A stretch of DNA of 43,718 nucleotides from Acidimicrobiales bacterium. GTDB taxonomy: Bacteria > Actinomycetota > Acidimicrobiia > Acidimicrobiales > SHLQ01. The stretch is from NCBI GenBank assembly GCA_020629375.1, contig JAHDDK010000031.1, positions 1 through 43,718 of the forward strand, given 5' to 3'. Both the position numbers and the translations under genes were made by a program. This document shows, piece by piece, positions 24,448 to 31,943 of the stretch. Position 1 is the stretch's first letter. Every line of letters begins with the position of its first letter. The notes beneath the pieces were generated by a model. That model saw only the letters and a list, made by a program, of their open reading frames with translations, searched no databases and was not told the origin of the DNA.

Positions 24448-27420
24448 TCAGGCTGCGGGGACGTAGAACCGGTTTCGGGCCAGAACATCGGGGATCTGGC
24501 CGACTTCGAGCGGCTGATGGAACAGAAACCCCTGAACCCGATCGCATCCGAGTTCCTGGAGCACCTCGTACTCGGCCTCGCCCTCGATGCCTTCGGCCAC
24601 CGTCTTCGCCCCGAGTCCGCGGGCAAGTGAGATGATCGAACGCACGATCTCGCGTTCGCGAATCCGCTCCGGATCGGCGAGCGGGATGACGAACGACCGA
24701 TCGATTTTCAAGATGTCGAACTCGTATCGCTGAAGGTACGAGAGCGAGGAGTAGCCGGTCCCGAAATCGTCGATCGCCAGGCTCACGCCGAGGCTACGAA
24801 GATCTCGGAGGCGTTGGGCGATGAAGTCGGTGTCGTCGATCAGCACTGACTCGGTGATCTCGACGATGAGACGACTCGGATCGAGGCCGGTCTCTTCGAC
24901 GATCGACGCGACCTTGGTGATGACGTCGTCTTCTCGAAGCTGATGGCCAGACATGTTGACGCTCACGGTGAAGTTCTCGAAGCCGGCGATCTCCCACGCG
25001 AAGATCTGTCGGGCGGCACTGCGGATCACCCAATCGCCAAGACGAATGATGTCGCCGGTCTCCTCGGCGATCGGGATGAACACCGCCGGTGACACCGGAC
25101 CGCGGTCCGGATGGGTCCAGCGTGACAGCGCTTCCATCGAGACGATCTCACCGCTCGCCGCATCGAGGATGGGCTGGTACGCAAGGCGAAGGAGATCGTT
25201 GTCGAGGGCATGGTCGAGGGCCCGCCGGAGACCGAGGCGCTCACTGATGACTTCTTCCATGGTCTCTTCGAACACGAGTGCTCCGCCAGGCGTGGTCGCC
25301 TTGGCGGCCGACAGTGCCGTGTCGGCGCGCCGAAGCATCTGGGACGCGTCGAGGCGCCCGTCGTCGTCGCCGACGAGGCCGGCGGTCGCGTTGAGCTTCA
25401 CGTCGATGCCGTCGATCGCGAACGGTTGTCCGACCTCGACGAGAACCCGTTCGATGGCGGCGAGGGCCTCGATGTCGGAGTAGCCATCTGCGAGCAGGAT
25501 CCCGAATTCGTCGCCGTTGAGGCGGGCCACGGGGTCATGGAGCCGCACGGCGCGACGGATGCGCTGAGCGACTTCGACGAGGACATGGTCGGCGCGGTCG
25601 GAGCCGAGATCGTCGTTGATGGACTTGAAGTCGTCGAGATCCACGATGACTGCGACCGTTCGAACGCCCGTGACGGATGCGCGTCGCTGTGCTGTCGCAA
25701 CGGCCTCGATGAACGCCGTTCGATTGAGTTGCAGTGTGGTCGGGTCGACAGTCTCGGCGTCTTTGAGGTCGCGCTCGAGTCGCCGACGATCGGTCACGTC
25801 GGACGCATTGAAGACGATGCCGCCGACCTCCGGGATGGCACGCATGTCGGTCATGACCGCCTCGAACAGACGGATCGACCCGTCGGTGTGGAACGCACGA
25901 AACTCGTGCGCCCGCTGCTCGACCTCGCCTCCGACGACCGACGCGAAGATCGCCGCCGCTGCTGGGAAGTCATTCGGATGGATCACCCACTCGAGCGACT
26001 GTCCGACGAAGTCATCGGGGACGTGGCCGGTGGCGGCTTCGACCGGATCGGACACGTACTGCACGACCGCGTCTTGGTCGACGACGATCACGATGTCGGT
26101 TGAATTTTGTACCAGGGCACGAAAGCGGCGCTCATTTCGCTCGGCGATGTCCATTGCAGCCGCTTGCAACTGGAGTTCTTGGGTCACACGAATGGTCTCG
26201 GAGTTTGCGTGGATGGCTCCTGCTTCGCGCACGAGGTTCTCAACCGCTTGTCGCTGGTGCGCACTCAGAGCTGGCCTGATGACGTCGATCGTTCCGACGG
26301 GAGCTGCCCCACTGCCGATCTCGAAGCGCTGCGCGTTCGCGGGTGATTCTCGGCTGTCGGCGATCACCGCGCTGAATCCCAACCGGCCGAGAGCTCGGAC
26401 CACGAGATGGGGAACGTCGTTCGGCCGATGTTCGAGGTCTCGGGCCAAGGCGGCGATCTCCATGGAAGTCTGTCGCTCGATGAGGCGCATTCGCTGCTGA
26501 TTCTGGATGAGGACGCCGAGGCGAGCTGCCACAACGGTCGCTTGCACGAGGGCCATGCAGAGCGCGATGCGGAGGGGCCTTCGATCAGTCGAAACGTCCA
26601 AGAGCAATATGGCGAGCGGGGAGAGGGTGGTCATCACCGCGACCCCGAATCGGAGGAGACCGAGCTTCTGTTCGGTCTCCTCATGTCGGCGCATGACTTC
26701 GCCGGCGGACGGTTGCAGGAGGGCGGCGGTGATGAACCCGAAGACGAGCGGTGACAAGGCGACGGAGATAAGCACGCCGCTGTCCCCACCCAGCGCGTAG
26801 GTTCCCGCGAGATCGGTGATGACGAACGTTCCTGCCGCAACTCCGAGGAAGTAGTAAGCACTTGGTCGGTTGCCGGGCGTGGCACTGATGCGAAGGATGA
26901 TCGCGAAACCGACGACAACGAGTGCGTTGTAGGTGAGGTTGAGTGTCCGGGAGAGAAGCGACACCGTCTCGTCGAATGCGAACTCGCCAAGCCCTGCCAC
27001 CCAGAGCCCGATGATCAATGCCCCGCAGATCGCAAGCGAGTCAAGCCAGGCGCCGGCATCGCGACGAGTGGCTCGCGTGCGATGGACCCGGAGGATGGTG
27101 GCATTGAACGCCACGTAGGCAGGCATGTGAATCAGGTCGGCATAGGACGGGATGGGTTGGTCGACACCGATTGCGGCACCATGAAGGCCCCGCACGAGAA
27201 TCCCCCCGGCCATTGCGAAACCGACCAGTCCAAGTGGGCGCCAAAGTCGGGCGTCGCCTTCCCGGTGACGCCCAATCCGAATGAAGGCGATCGACGTCCC
27301 CATGGCCCAAGCGATGATGAGTAGGCCGCTCGGGGTCGCCGGAAGGGCGAGCGCCAGCGCCGACACGAGGAGGGCGCAAAACAGCACGGGTGCCGTGCGA
27401 CGATCGGACACGGCTTCCAA
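24448..27420 (-). CDS. Membrane GGDEF/EAL cyclic-di-GMP protein with PAS domain
   Basis: A 990-aa protein. Residues 1-300 hold about eight hydrophobic segments forming a membrane sensor; a GAF-like linker (~320-430) and one PAS domain (RRFRALVQNSTDIVIVVDQD, ~445-560) follow. The GGDEF domain has VDLDDFKSIND and the active-site variant RLNGDEFGILL (Asn for the first Gly). The EAL domain is complete: VSMEALSRWTHP, SVNMSGHQLRED, LIVEITESVL, IDDFGTGYSSLSYL, ILKIDRSFV, KTVAEGIE. It is therefore most likely a c-di-GMP phosphodiesterase with a regulatory or weak GGDEF domain. The start is TTG 27420 or GTG 27411; no ATG fits. Confidence 0.9.
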   Translation of the reverse strand: MEAVSDRRTAPVLFCALLVSALALALPATPSGLLIIAWAMGTSIAFIRIGRHREGDARLWRPLGLVGFAMAGGILVRGLHGAAIGVDQPIPSYADLIHMPAYVAFNATILRVHRTRATRRDAGAWLDSLAICGALIIGLWVAGLGEFAFDETVSLLSRTLNLTYNALVVVGFAIILRISATPGNRPSAYYFLGVAAGTFVITDLAGTYALGGDSGVLISVALSPLVFGFITAALLQPSAGEVMRRHEETEQKLGLLRFGVAVMTTLSPLAILLLDVSTDRRPLRIALCMALVQATVVAARLGVLIQNQQRMRLIERQTSMEIAALARDLEHRPNDVPHLVVRALGRLGFSAVIADSRESPANAQRFEIGSGAAPVGTIDVIRPALSAHQRQAVENLVREAGAIHANSETIRVTQELQLQAAAMDIAERNERRFRALVQNSTDIVIVVDQDAVVQYVSDPVEAATGHVPDDFVGQSLEWVIHPNDFPAAAAIFASVVGGEVEQRAHEFRAFHTDGSIRLFEAVMTDMRAIPEVGGIVFNASDVTDRRRLERDLKDAETVDPTTLQLNRTAFIEAVATAQRRASVTGVRTVAVIVDLDDFKSINDDLGSDRADHVLVEVAQRIRRAVRLHDPVARLNGDEFGILLADGYSDIEALAAIERVLVEVGQPFAIDGIDVKLNATAGLVGDDDGRLDASQMLRRADTALSAAKATTPGGALVFEETMEEVISERLGLRRALDHALDNDLLRLAYQPILDAASGEIVSMEALSRWTHPDRGPVSPAVFIPIAEETGDIIRLGDWVIRSAARQIFAWEIAGFENFTVSVNMSGHQLREDDVITKVASIVEETGLDPSRLIVEITESVLIDDTDFIAQRLRDLRSLGVSLAIDDFGTGYSSLSYLQRYEFDILKIDRSFVIPLADPERIREREIVRSIISLARGLGAKTVAEGIEGEAEYEVLQELGCDRVQGFLFHQPLEVGQIPDVLARNRFYVPAA

Positions 27421-27465
27421 TCGGCCATTTGAGCGCCGGTGTTAGCCGGCTATCGGTATCGATCG

Positions 27466-28395
27466 TCAGTCGAAGAGTACGTACATCGAGTCGAAATCTG
27501 AAGCGTCCTGCATCGCGGTAAAGCCACCGCGGAACGTTCCTCGTGACGCCGACCGATTCTGCTCGATCGTGCGGAGAACATCAGTCGAGAGTAGGTACCC
27601 CGCCTGACTCAGCTCGGGATCTCCCTCGACGTATTCGATGGGATCCAATCCGCACAGCGGCCGAAAATCGAGTCCGAGGCCGGCGACAAGCATGCCGAAC
27701 ACGCTCACCTGCATCATCGCCACCCAATGGACCATGTTGAGAGCGGTCGCGACTCGCCACATTCCGGCAAACAGCGCCGCCGAGACATGAATCTGCTGGC
27801 GTCCGCGATGCTCGGGTGGGATGACGATGCACGCCACATCGAGAATGCCATCACCGGGCTTCATCTTGTGGTGACGCTCGATCTCGAGTCGGCTGAGACC
27901 ACTGCTCTTCGATGGGTCGCGGCCAACAAGGCCGAGTTCGATACCGAGCTCATCGGGCTGATCACGAAGGTCGATCACATCCGTCTCGTAGCGGCCGTTT
28001 CGGGCGAGGTGGACCACGTCGCGCGTCGTCTTGACCATCGGTCCGAACCCTGCCGTGCCGGTGATGAGTCGAGCCGAACCGACGATGGTGCCACTGTCGA
28101 TGTAGTAGGCCAGCAAGAAGATCGAACGATCCTCGTACCCTCCGTACTCGTCACGCATCATCTCGAGCGAATGGTCGCCGAGGTCGGCGTCGAAGACCGT
28201 CTGCTCCATGTCCCGACCAATGTCTGCGGCGGGGAGACGCCCATCGACGGCGATAATCACGTGCTCGTGTCCGTCGTCTTTCGCTTTCGCGAGCTGGGCG
28301 TCGTGAGCTGTTGCGAGTTCGGCAGTCAGGCGTTCGACTTCACTCGCACTGAGGTCATACCGGCCGACGTGTTCGAGCACCGGGGGGTTGGCCAT
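27466..28395 (-). CDS. GNAT-fold N-acyltransferase, LuxI-like
   Basis: A 309-aa protein that reads as a GNAT acyltransferase related to LuxI-type/N-acyl amino acid synthases. MEQTVFDADLGDHS and DEYGGYEDRSIFLLAYYI leading into GTIVGSARLITG match the first half of such enzymes, and DVACIVIPPEHRGRQQIHV is the motif A region with the acyl-CoA pyrophosphate-binding loop; a long helix (VSAALFAGMWRVATALNM) follows. It lacks the exact catalytic set of true AHL synthases that I could verify, so substrate is open. It sits alone 45 bp downstream-facing of the GGDEF/EAL gene and 216 bp after a membrane protein gene. Start ATG at 28395. Confidence 0.55.
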   Translation of the reverse strand: MANPPVLEHVGRYDLSASEVERLTAELATAHDAQLAKAKDDGHEHVIIAVDGRLPAADIGRDMEQTVFDADLGDHSLEMMRDEYGGYEDRSIFLLAYYIDSGTIVGSARLITGTAGFGPMVKTTRDVVHLARNGRYETDVIDLRDQPDELGIELGLVGRDPSKSSGLSRLEIERHHKMKPGDGILDVACIVIPPEHRGRQQIHVSAALFAGMWRVATALNMVHWVAMMQVSVFGMLVAGLGLDFRPLCGLDPIEYVEGDPELSQAGYLLSTDVLRTIEQNRSASRGTFRGGFTAMQDASDFDSMYVLFD

Positions 28396-28611
28396 GATGT
28401 TTCACTTTCCCTTCACGGTGCGTGGTCGAACGCCATGGTGTCATCATCGGATGTCGTGGGCAATAGTGCCAGGGGCGTCTTTGTCGGAAAAGGACTCGAG
28501 GCTCCAGGGTGCACGACTTCGCCATCGACCCAGCCACGAGACGGTCACGGTCTGTGGGCACAGGTTGGAGAGTGGTCGGGGCGATCGAAAGACGTCCAGC
28601 CCTCGGTGAGC

Positions 28612-29214
28612 TCAGCTTGCGAGTGGCTGCCGGCCAGCCAAGCCGAGCTTGATCAGGCTCACGGCGGCTAGGCCCTGGACAACGAACAGACTTAGACCGA
28701 TGGTCGCCGCGCCGAAGGAGCCGACTTCGACCGCGAGCTGATAATTCGATACGGAGAGGATGGCGATGCCAGCGCCGGTCGCGTAGAACGCAGCTGACTG
28801 TCGCTTCGAAACGCCCAGCCCAGTCGCTCCTATGCCTGCGACAACTGCTCCGATGGCTCCCAGACGATCCCCTGGCACCGACGCGTACACCCAGTAGAAG
28901 ATGCCTGCGCCGATTCCCGCAATTCCCAAACTCAACCAGGTCATCCGCACGATGGCGCCTCTTTCCGGACCGGAGTCGGCGATCAACGCGAGTCCTGCCA
29001 AGGCCCCGACGACCGCCAACGCGATCGTTGCGAGCGGAGAGAGTTCAGCGATCGCTGGCAGGCTCAGGGACAGGGTCGCGGCGACGACGAATGCGCAGCC
29101 AGAGAACACCGTCGTTGGTGGTCCGATTCGAAGTCGCCACAGAACATGTGTGGTCGCCGAGAGGAGCACACATCTCACGAGATCGAAGGAGCTGACTTCG
29201 GGTTTGCGTGCCAC
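28612..29214 (-). CDS. Membrane protein, paralogue C (N-terminus apparently displaced by a frameshift)
   Basis: From the GTG at 29214 this gives 200 aa with about six transmembrane helices (for example TIALAVVGALAGLALIADSG). Homology with the two other family members in this block starts earlier: the same frame upstream encodes DYPWISLINRIALHGS and ELLALWNGHF, matching PAWVELVHRVALFGS and LWKAHY of paralogue B. The frame is open to 29328 but has no ATG, GTG or TTG before the homologous part. ATGs at 29332 and 29348 lie in other frames, one base off. So either a one-base change has broken the 5' end (pseudogene or sequencing error), or an unusual start is used. Function unknown. Confidence 0.6.
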   Translation of the reverse strand: MARKPEVSSFDLVRCVLLSATTHVLWRLRIGPPTTVFSGCAFVVAATLSLSLPAIAELSPLATIALAVVGALAGLALIADSGPERGAIVRMTWLSLGIAGIGAGIFYWVYASVPGDRLGAIGAVVAGIGATGLGVSKRQSAAFYATGAGIAILSVSNYQLAVEVGSFGAATIGLSLFVVQGLAAVSLIKLGLAGRQPLAS

Positions 29215-29347
29215 ATCATCGAAGTGCCCGTTCCACAGAGCCAGAAGTTCGGCGGCCTCGTCCGTTGGCGAACCGTGGAGCGCTATTCGGTTGATAAGCG
29301 AGATCCACGGGTAATCACGCCGTTGCCCTCATCGAAAGGTCTCGCCA

Positions 29348-29387
29348 TGGCTGCGGAGAGTAGTCAAGATGTCGGTCGTGCTGACAA
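29348..29387 (-). promoter_or_regulatory. Promoter upstream of membrane paralogue C
   Basis: On the minus strand TTGTCA (29387-29382), a 19-bp spacer and TACTCT (29362-29357) are followed by 8 nt and an ATG at 29348. That ATG is in a different frame from the homologous protein, which fits the idea that a frameshift lies between about 29320 and 29348. Confidence 0.4.
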
Positions 29388-29444
29388 CTTGAGGCAAAGC
29401 GGTTGGGATGGGTTTTCGACACTCCGCATCAGGCCCACGAGGCG

Positions 29445-29972
29445 CTAAGAGAGATCGGGCCAGGCGGCGTCTTTGTCACTGACATGCTCGACGGCGACCG
29501 GCCATTCGACGTTGATTGTGGGGTCGTCGTAGCGAAGGCCTCGTTCGTTTCCCGGCGCGTACGAGCGGCTGACGTTGTACAGCAGCGTCGTCTCGGGTTC
29601 GAGGATGAGAAAGCCGTTCGCAAACTGTTCAGGTACGTACAACATCCGCAGATTTTTCGCCGACAGCTCGATTCCAAACCACTCTCGGTAGGTGTCCGAG
29701 TTGGGCCGCATGTCGACGATGCAGTTCCAAACGGCTCCGGCGACGCACCGGACGGTTTTCGTTTCGCCGAAGGGCGGGTCCTGCCAATGGAATCCTCGGA
29801 AGGTACCGGCGCGCCTGGTGTGGCTCATGTTGGTCTGAGCGATGGTCGTGCTCAGGCCGTGCTGCGCAAACTCGTCGTCGGCCCAGGCTCGGCTGAAGAA
29901 ACCTCGGTCGTCGTTGATTGGTTCGGCATCGATGACCCATGCTCCGGTCAGGGGAGTCTCAGTGAAGTGCAC
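29445..29972 (-). CDS. rfbC: dTDP-4-dehydrorhamnose 3,5-epimerase-like protein
   Basis: A 175-aa cupin of the RmlC family, which epimerises C3 and C5 of a 4-keto-6-deoxy nucleotide sugar. It starts HFTETPLTGAWVIDAEPIND, with RGFFSRAWADDEF, then QTNMSHTRRAGTFRGFHWQ carrying the catalytic His, the lysine/Asp region TKTVRCVAGAVWNCIVDMRP and the YVPEQFANGFLILEPET (Tyr and substrate loop). The GTG at 29972 overlaps the end of the upstream membrane gene by 14 bp; the long frame upstream to 30116 is not homologous. No rmlA, rmlB or rmlD is nearby, so it may serve the CDP-sugar pathway or genes elsewhere. Confidence 0.87.
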   Translation of the reverse strand: MHFTETPLTGAWVIDAEPINDDRGFFSRAWADDEFAQHGLSTTIAQTNMSHTRRAGTFRGFHWQDPPFGETKTVRCVAGAVWNCIVDMRPNSDTYREWFGIELSAKNLRMLYVPEQFANGFLILEPETTLLYNVSRSYAPGNERGLRYDDPTINVEWPVAVEHVSDKDAAWPDLS

Positions 29973-30714
29973 GAGGTGTTGCTTTCGATCGAGTTGACGT
30001 TGGCGTTGGGCGTGCGGTTCCGATGCGGACACAGGCCAGCGCTGCCAGCGCTTGGGGGACGAACAACGCGAAAGCCTTCCAGGACGCGGTTTCGGAGCTG
30101 ATCTCAAACGCGCCAATCACGTTCGCCAAGGCAACGACACCGATCCCGCCCGCGAGCCAATGCCAGCCGGTCCGCGTGCCGCCCAGAGCGCCGCTCCTCG
30201 TAAATGACAAAAGGCCCGGCACGGTGATCAGAAGCCCTGCAGCAGCGATCAGGTCGCTGCGAACCAACGGCGACGTGAAGAAATGGAACGCGAATGCGGC
30301 TGCTGATGCTGCGGCGCCTGCCCACAACGCACGAAGCCACCAGGCGCGGGCTCCCGAGCGCGCTTCGAGCAAGAACATCAACCCGAGAACAACCAAGGTG
30401 ATGCTGCTCGCCAGCAGCACGATGTCGGGGCGCCCCGGTAGTACCACGGGAAGGGCGGCGATCAGGCCGACCAGCACCGTCCATAGGCCGAGACAGACCG
30501 GTGTTGCGTTGCCCGTCAGGCTCCGGTGCACCATGTGTCGTGCTGCCGACGCCAGCACGGAAGCCAGACCGAGCTCGACATCATTCGGATCGGCGTTGTT
30601 GGCCTCGATGTAGTGAGCTTTCCAGAGGCGGACGGTCTCTTGTCGCGCTTCGCCGTGGCTACCGAAGAGCGCGACTCGGTGGACGAGCTCGACCCATGCG
30701 GGTAGCTCGTTCAT
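29959..30714 (-). CDS. Membrane protein, paralogue B
   Basis: A 251-aa protein: an N-terminal soluble domain of about 70 residues (PAWVELVHRVALFGS, then ETVRLWKAHYIEANNADPND and SAARHMVHRSLTGN) followed by roughly six transmembrane helices (VLVGLIAALPVVL, IVLLASSITLVVLGLMFLLE, and others) and a basic tail. The same layout and the W-x5-R-x3-L-x-GS, LWxxH and AxxH-xx-R motifs occur in the proteins encoded at 31053-31811 and 28612-29328. It starts 9 nt after the PadR regulator gene, so it is in its operon. Many actinobacterial PadR genes are paired with a membrane partner; the role of this one is unknown. Confidence 0.78.
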   Translation of the reverse strand: MNELPAWVELVHRVALFGSHGEARQETVRLWKAHYIEANNADPNDVELGLASVLASAARHMVHRSLTGNATPVCLGLWTVLVGLIAALPVVLPGRPDIVLLASSITLVVLGLMFLLEARSGARAWWLRALWAGAAASAAAFAFHFFTSPLVRSDLIAAAGLLITVPGLLSFTRSGALGGTRTGWHWLAGGIGVVALANVIGAFEISSETASWKAFALFVPQALAALACVRIGTARPTPTSTRSKATPRALH

Positions 30715-30723
30715 CTACCTGGT

Positions 30724-31056
30724 TCAGTTGCTCCAGGCGATGGGAAACGCTTGGCTCGAGGGCTTGACAGCGACCTCTTGCGCAGCTTTGACCCCCTCAC
30801 CGGTGAGTTCGAACATGCACCGCCACTGGTCGGTGTCCGGGTTCTGCTCCCAGTGCGACGTCATGTACTCGCGCTCCTGAAGTCGCTTCAGAATGCGGTA
30901 GAGCGTGGACGGCACGAGGCGGGAACTGTGCTCATCGAGGTATTGGTTGAGTCGGTAACCGTGGTAGCTCTGCTCTCCGGCGGTGTGGAGGTTGAGGGTG
31001 GCGACGAGTACGAGCTCCTCGTTGCGGACCAGGCCGTCTCCATTCTTACGTCTCAT
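30724..31056 (-). CDS. PadR-family transcriptional regulator
   Basis: A 110-aa winged-helix protein. NEELVLVATLNLHTAGEQSYHGYRLNQYL is the first helices and wing start of PadR, LVPSTLYRILKRLQEREYM is the recognition helix with the family's S-TLYR-L-RLE pattern, and WEQNPDTDQWRCMFELTGEGVKA is the wing (usually RRYYxLTxxG). Its ATG overlaps the stop of membrane paralogue A (ATGA), and paralogue B follows after 9 nt, so the regulator is made together with both membrane proteins and may sense through them. Confidence 0.87.
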   Translation of the reverse strand: MRRKNGDGLVRNEELVLVATLNLHTAGEQSYHGYRLNQYLDEHSSRLVPSTLYRILKRLQEREYMTSHWEQNPDTDQWRCMFELTGEGVKAAQEVAVKPSSQAFPIAWSN

Positions 31057-31811
31057 GTGTGGTGAACCTTCCGACCGTGTTGTTGGTGAATTCGGCGTGT
31101 GTGCCGAAGGATGCCGAGCCCAGCGGATCCTTCGAGTATGAACAAGGCGAGCGCCGAAGTTCTTCCGACGAGTCCTGGCCACACGATTGCAGCGCCATAG
31201 CTGGCAGCAGAGAGTAGAAGCAATCCGGTGCCGAGAGCGAACCATGGTCGAGCGTCGCGATGAATCGAGGTTGCGGTGGTCGCCCAGCGCGCGCACGTGC
31301 CAGCGACGAAGAACAGGCCAACGGCGGCGATCGAATCCGGTGTGTAGCGGGGCTGTGCGCCGAGAACGGCTGCCGCGCCGAACACCGCCACGCTCGATAC
31401 GGCCCAGACGAATCGCCGTCGAAGCGAGCGATCGACAGCCGAGGCTTCGGTCACCAGAACCGTGCCGCCGACGAAAGCGGCCACGGCGAGAACTACGAAC
31501 GCTGCCGCATTGGCCGTGGGTAATGTCGCGACCGCCAGGAGGACGACTCCACACACCGCAACAGACCCGCCCACGGCAACTGGCGTGGGCGGCCCCGCTA
31601 ACGTTCGCCAACACACATGGGTCGCCGCCGATTTTGTCGCAATGGCGATCAGTTGGGGAGTACTCACCAAGGGGTCTTCGGCCAGGTGATGCAGATGGCT
31701 TGACCACTGTCGGCGCATCTCCGCTGCAGTGTGGGGGTCGCTGCCATACAGAACCACTCCGTTGAGCCGGTCAATCCAACCAAGGAGCCGATGTGCGCCG
31801 CCGCTGCCCAT
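31053..31811 (-). CDS. Membrane protein, paralogue A
   Basis: A 252-aa protein: N-terminal soluble domain (LLGWIDRLNGVVLYGSDP, then RRQWSSHLHHLAEDPLVST and SAATHVCWRTLAGPPTP) and about six transmembrane helices (VAVCGVVLLAVATLP, FVVLAVAAFVGGTVLV and others), ending with a His/Arg-rich tail. Paralogous to B and C in this block. First gene of the operon A-padR-B(-rfbC). A TACCCT hexamer (31824-31819) lies 7 nt before the ATG, compatible with a leaderless transcript. I do not recognise a named family. Confidence 0.78.
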   Translation of the reverse strand: MGSGGAHRLLGWIDRLNGVVLYGSDPHTAAEMRRQWSSHLHHLAEDPLVSTPQLIAIATKSAATHVCWRTLAGPPTPVAVGGSVAVCGVVLLAVATLPTANAAAFVVLAVAAFVGGTVLVTEASAVDRSLRRRFVWAVSSVAVFGAAAVLGAQPRYTPDSIAAVGLFFVAGTCARWATTATSIHRDARPWFALGTGLLLLSAASYGAAIVWPGLVGRTSALALFILEGSAGLGILRHTRRIHQQHGRKVHHT

Positions 31812-31943
31812 TTTCTCGAGGGTATCGAGGTCGTCCGCTCACATTCGTGGGTCGTTGGTGCCGGTCGCGACAAGACGCGAGGCGGCATTCCTGACGATTC
31901 TCGTAGTCGTGATCCGCTGCAGGCTGTGGGATCTGCGTCGTGG

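Noticed and set aside
28396..28611. The 216-bp gap before the GNAT gene as holding a further gene or small RNA
   Set aside because: No credible coding frame, strong hairpin or riboswitch-like pattern was visible; it probably only carries the GNAT promoter, which I could not place.
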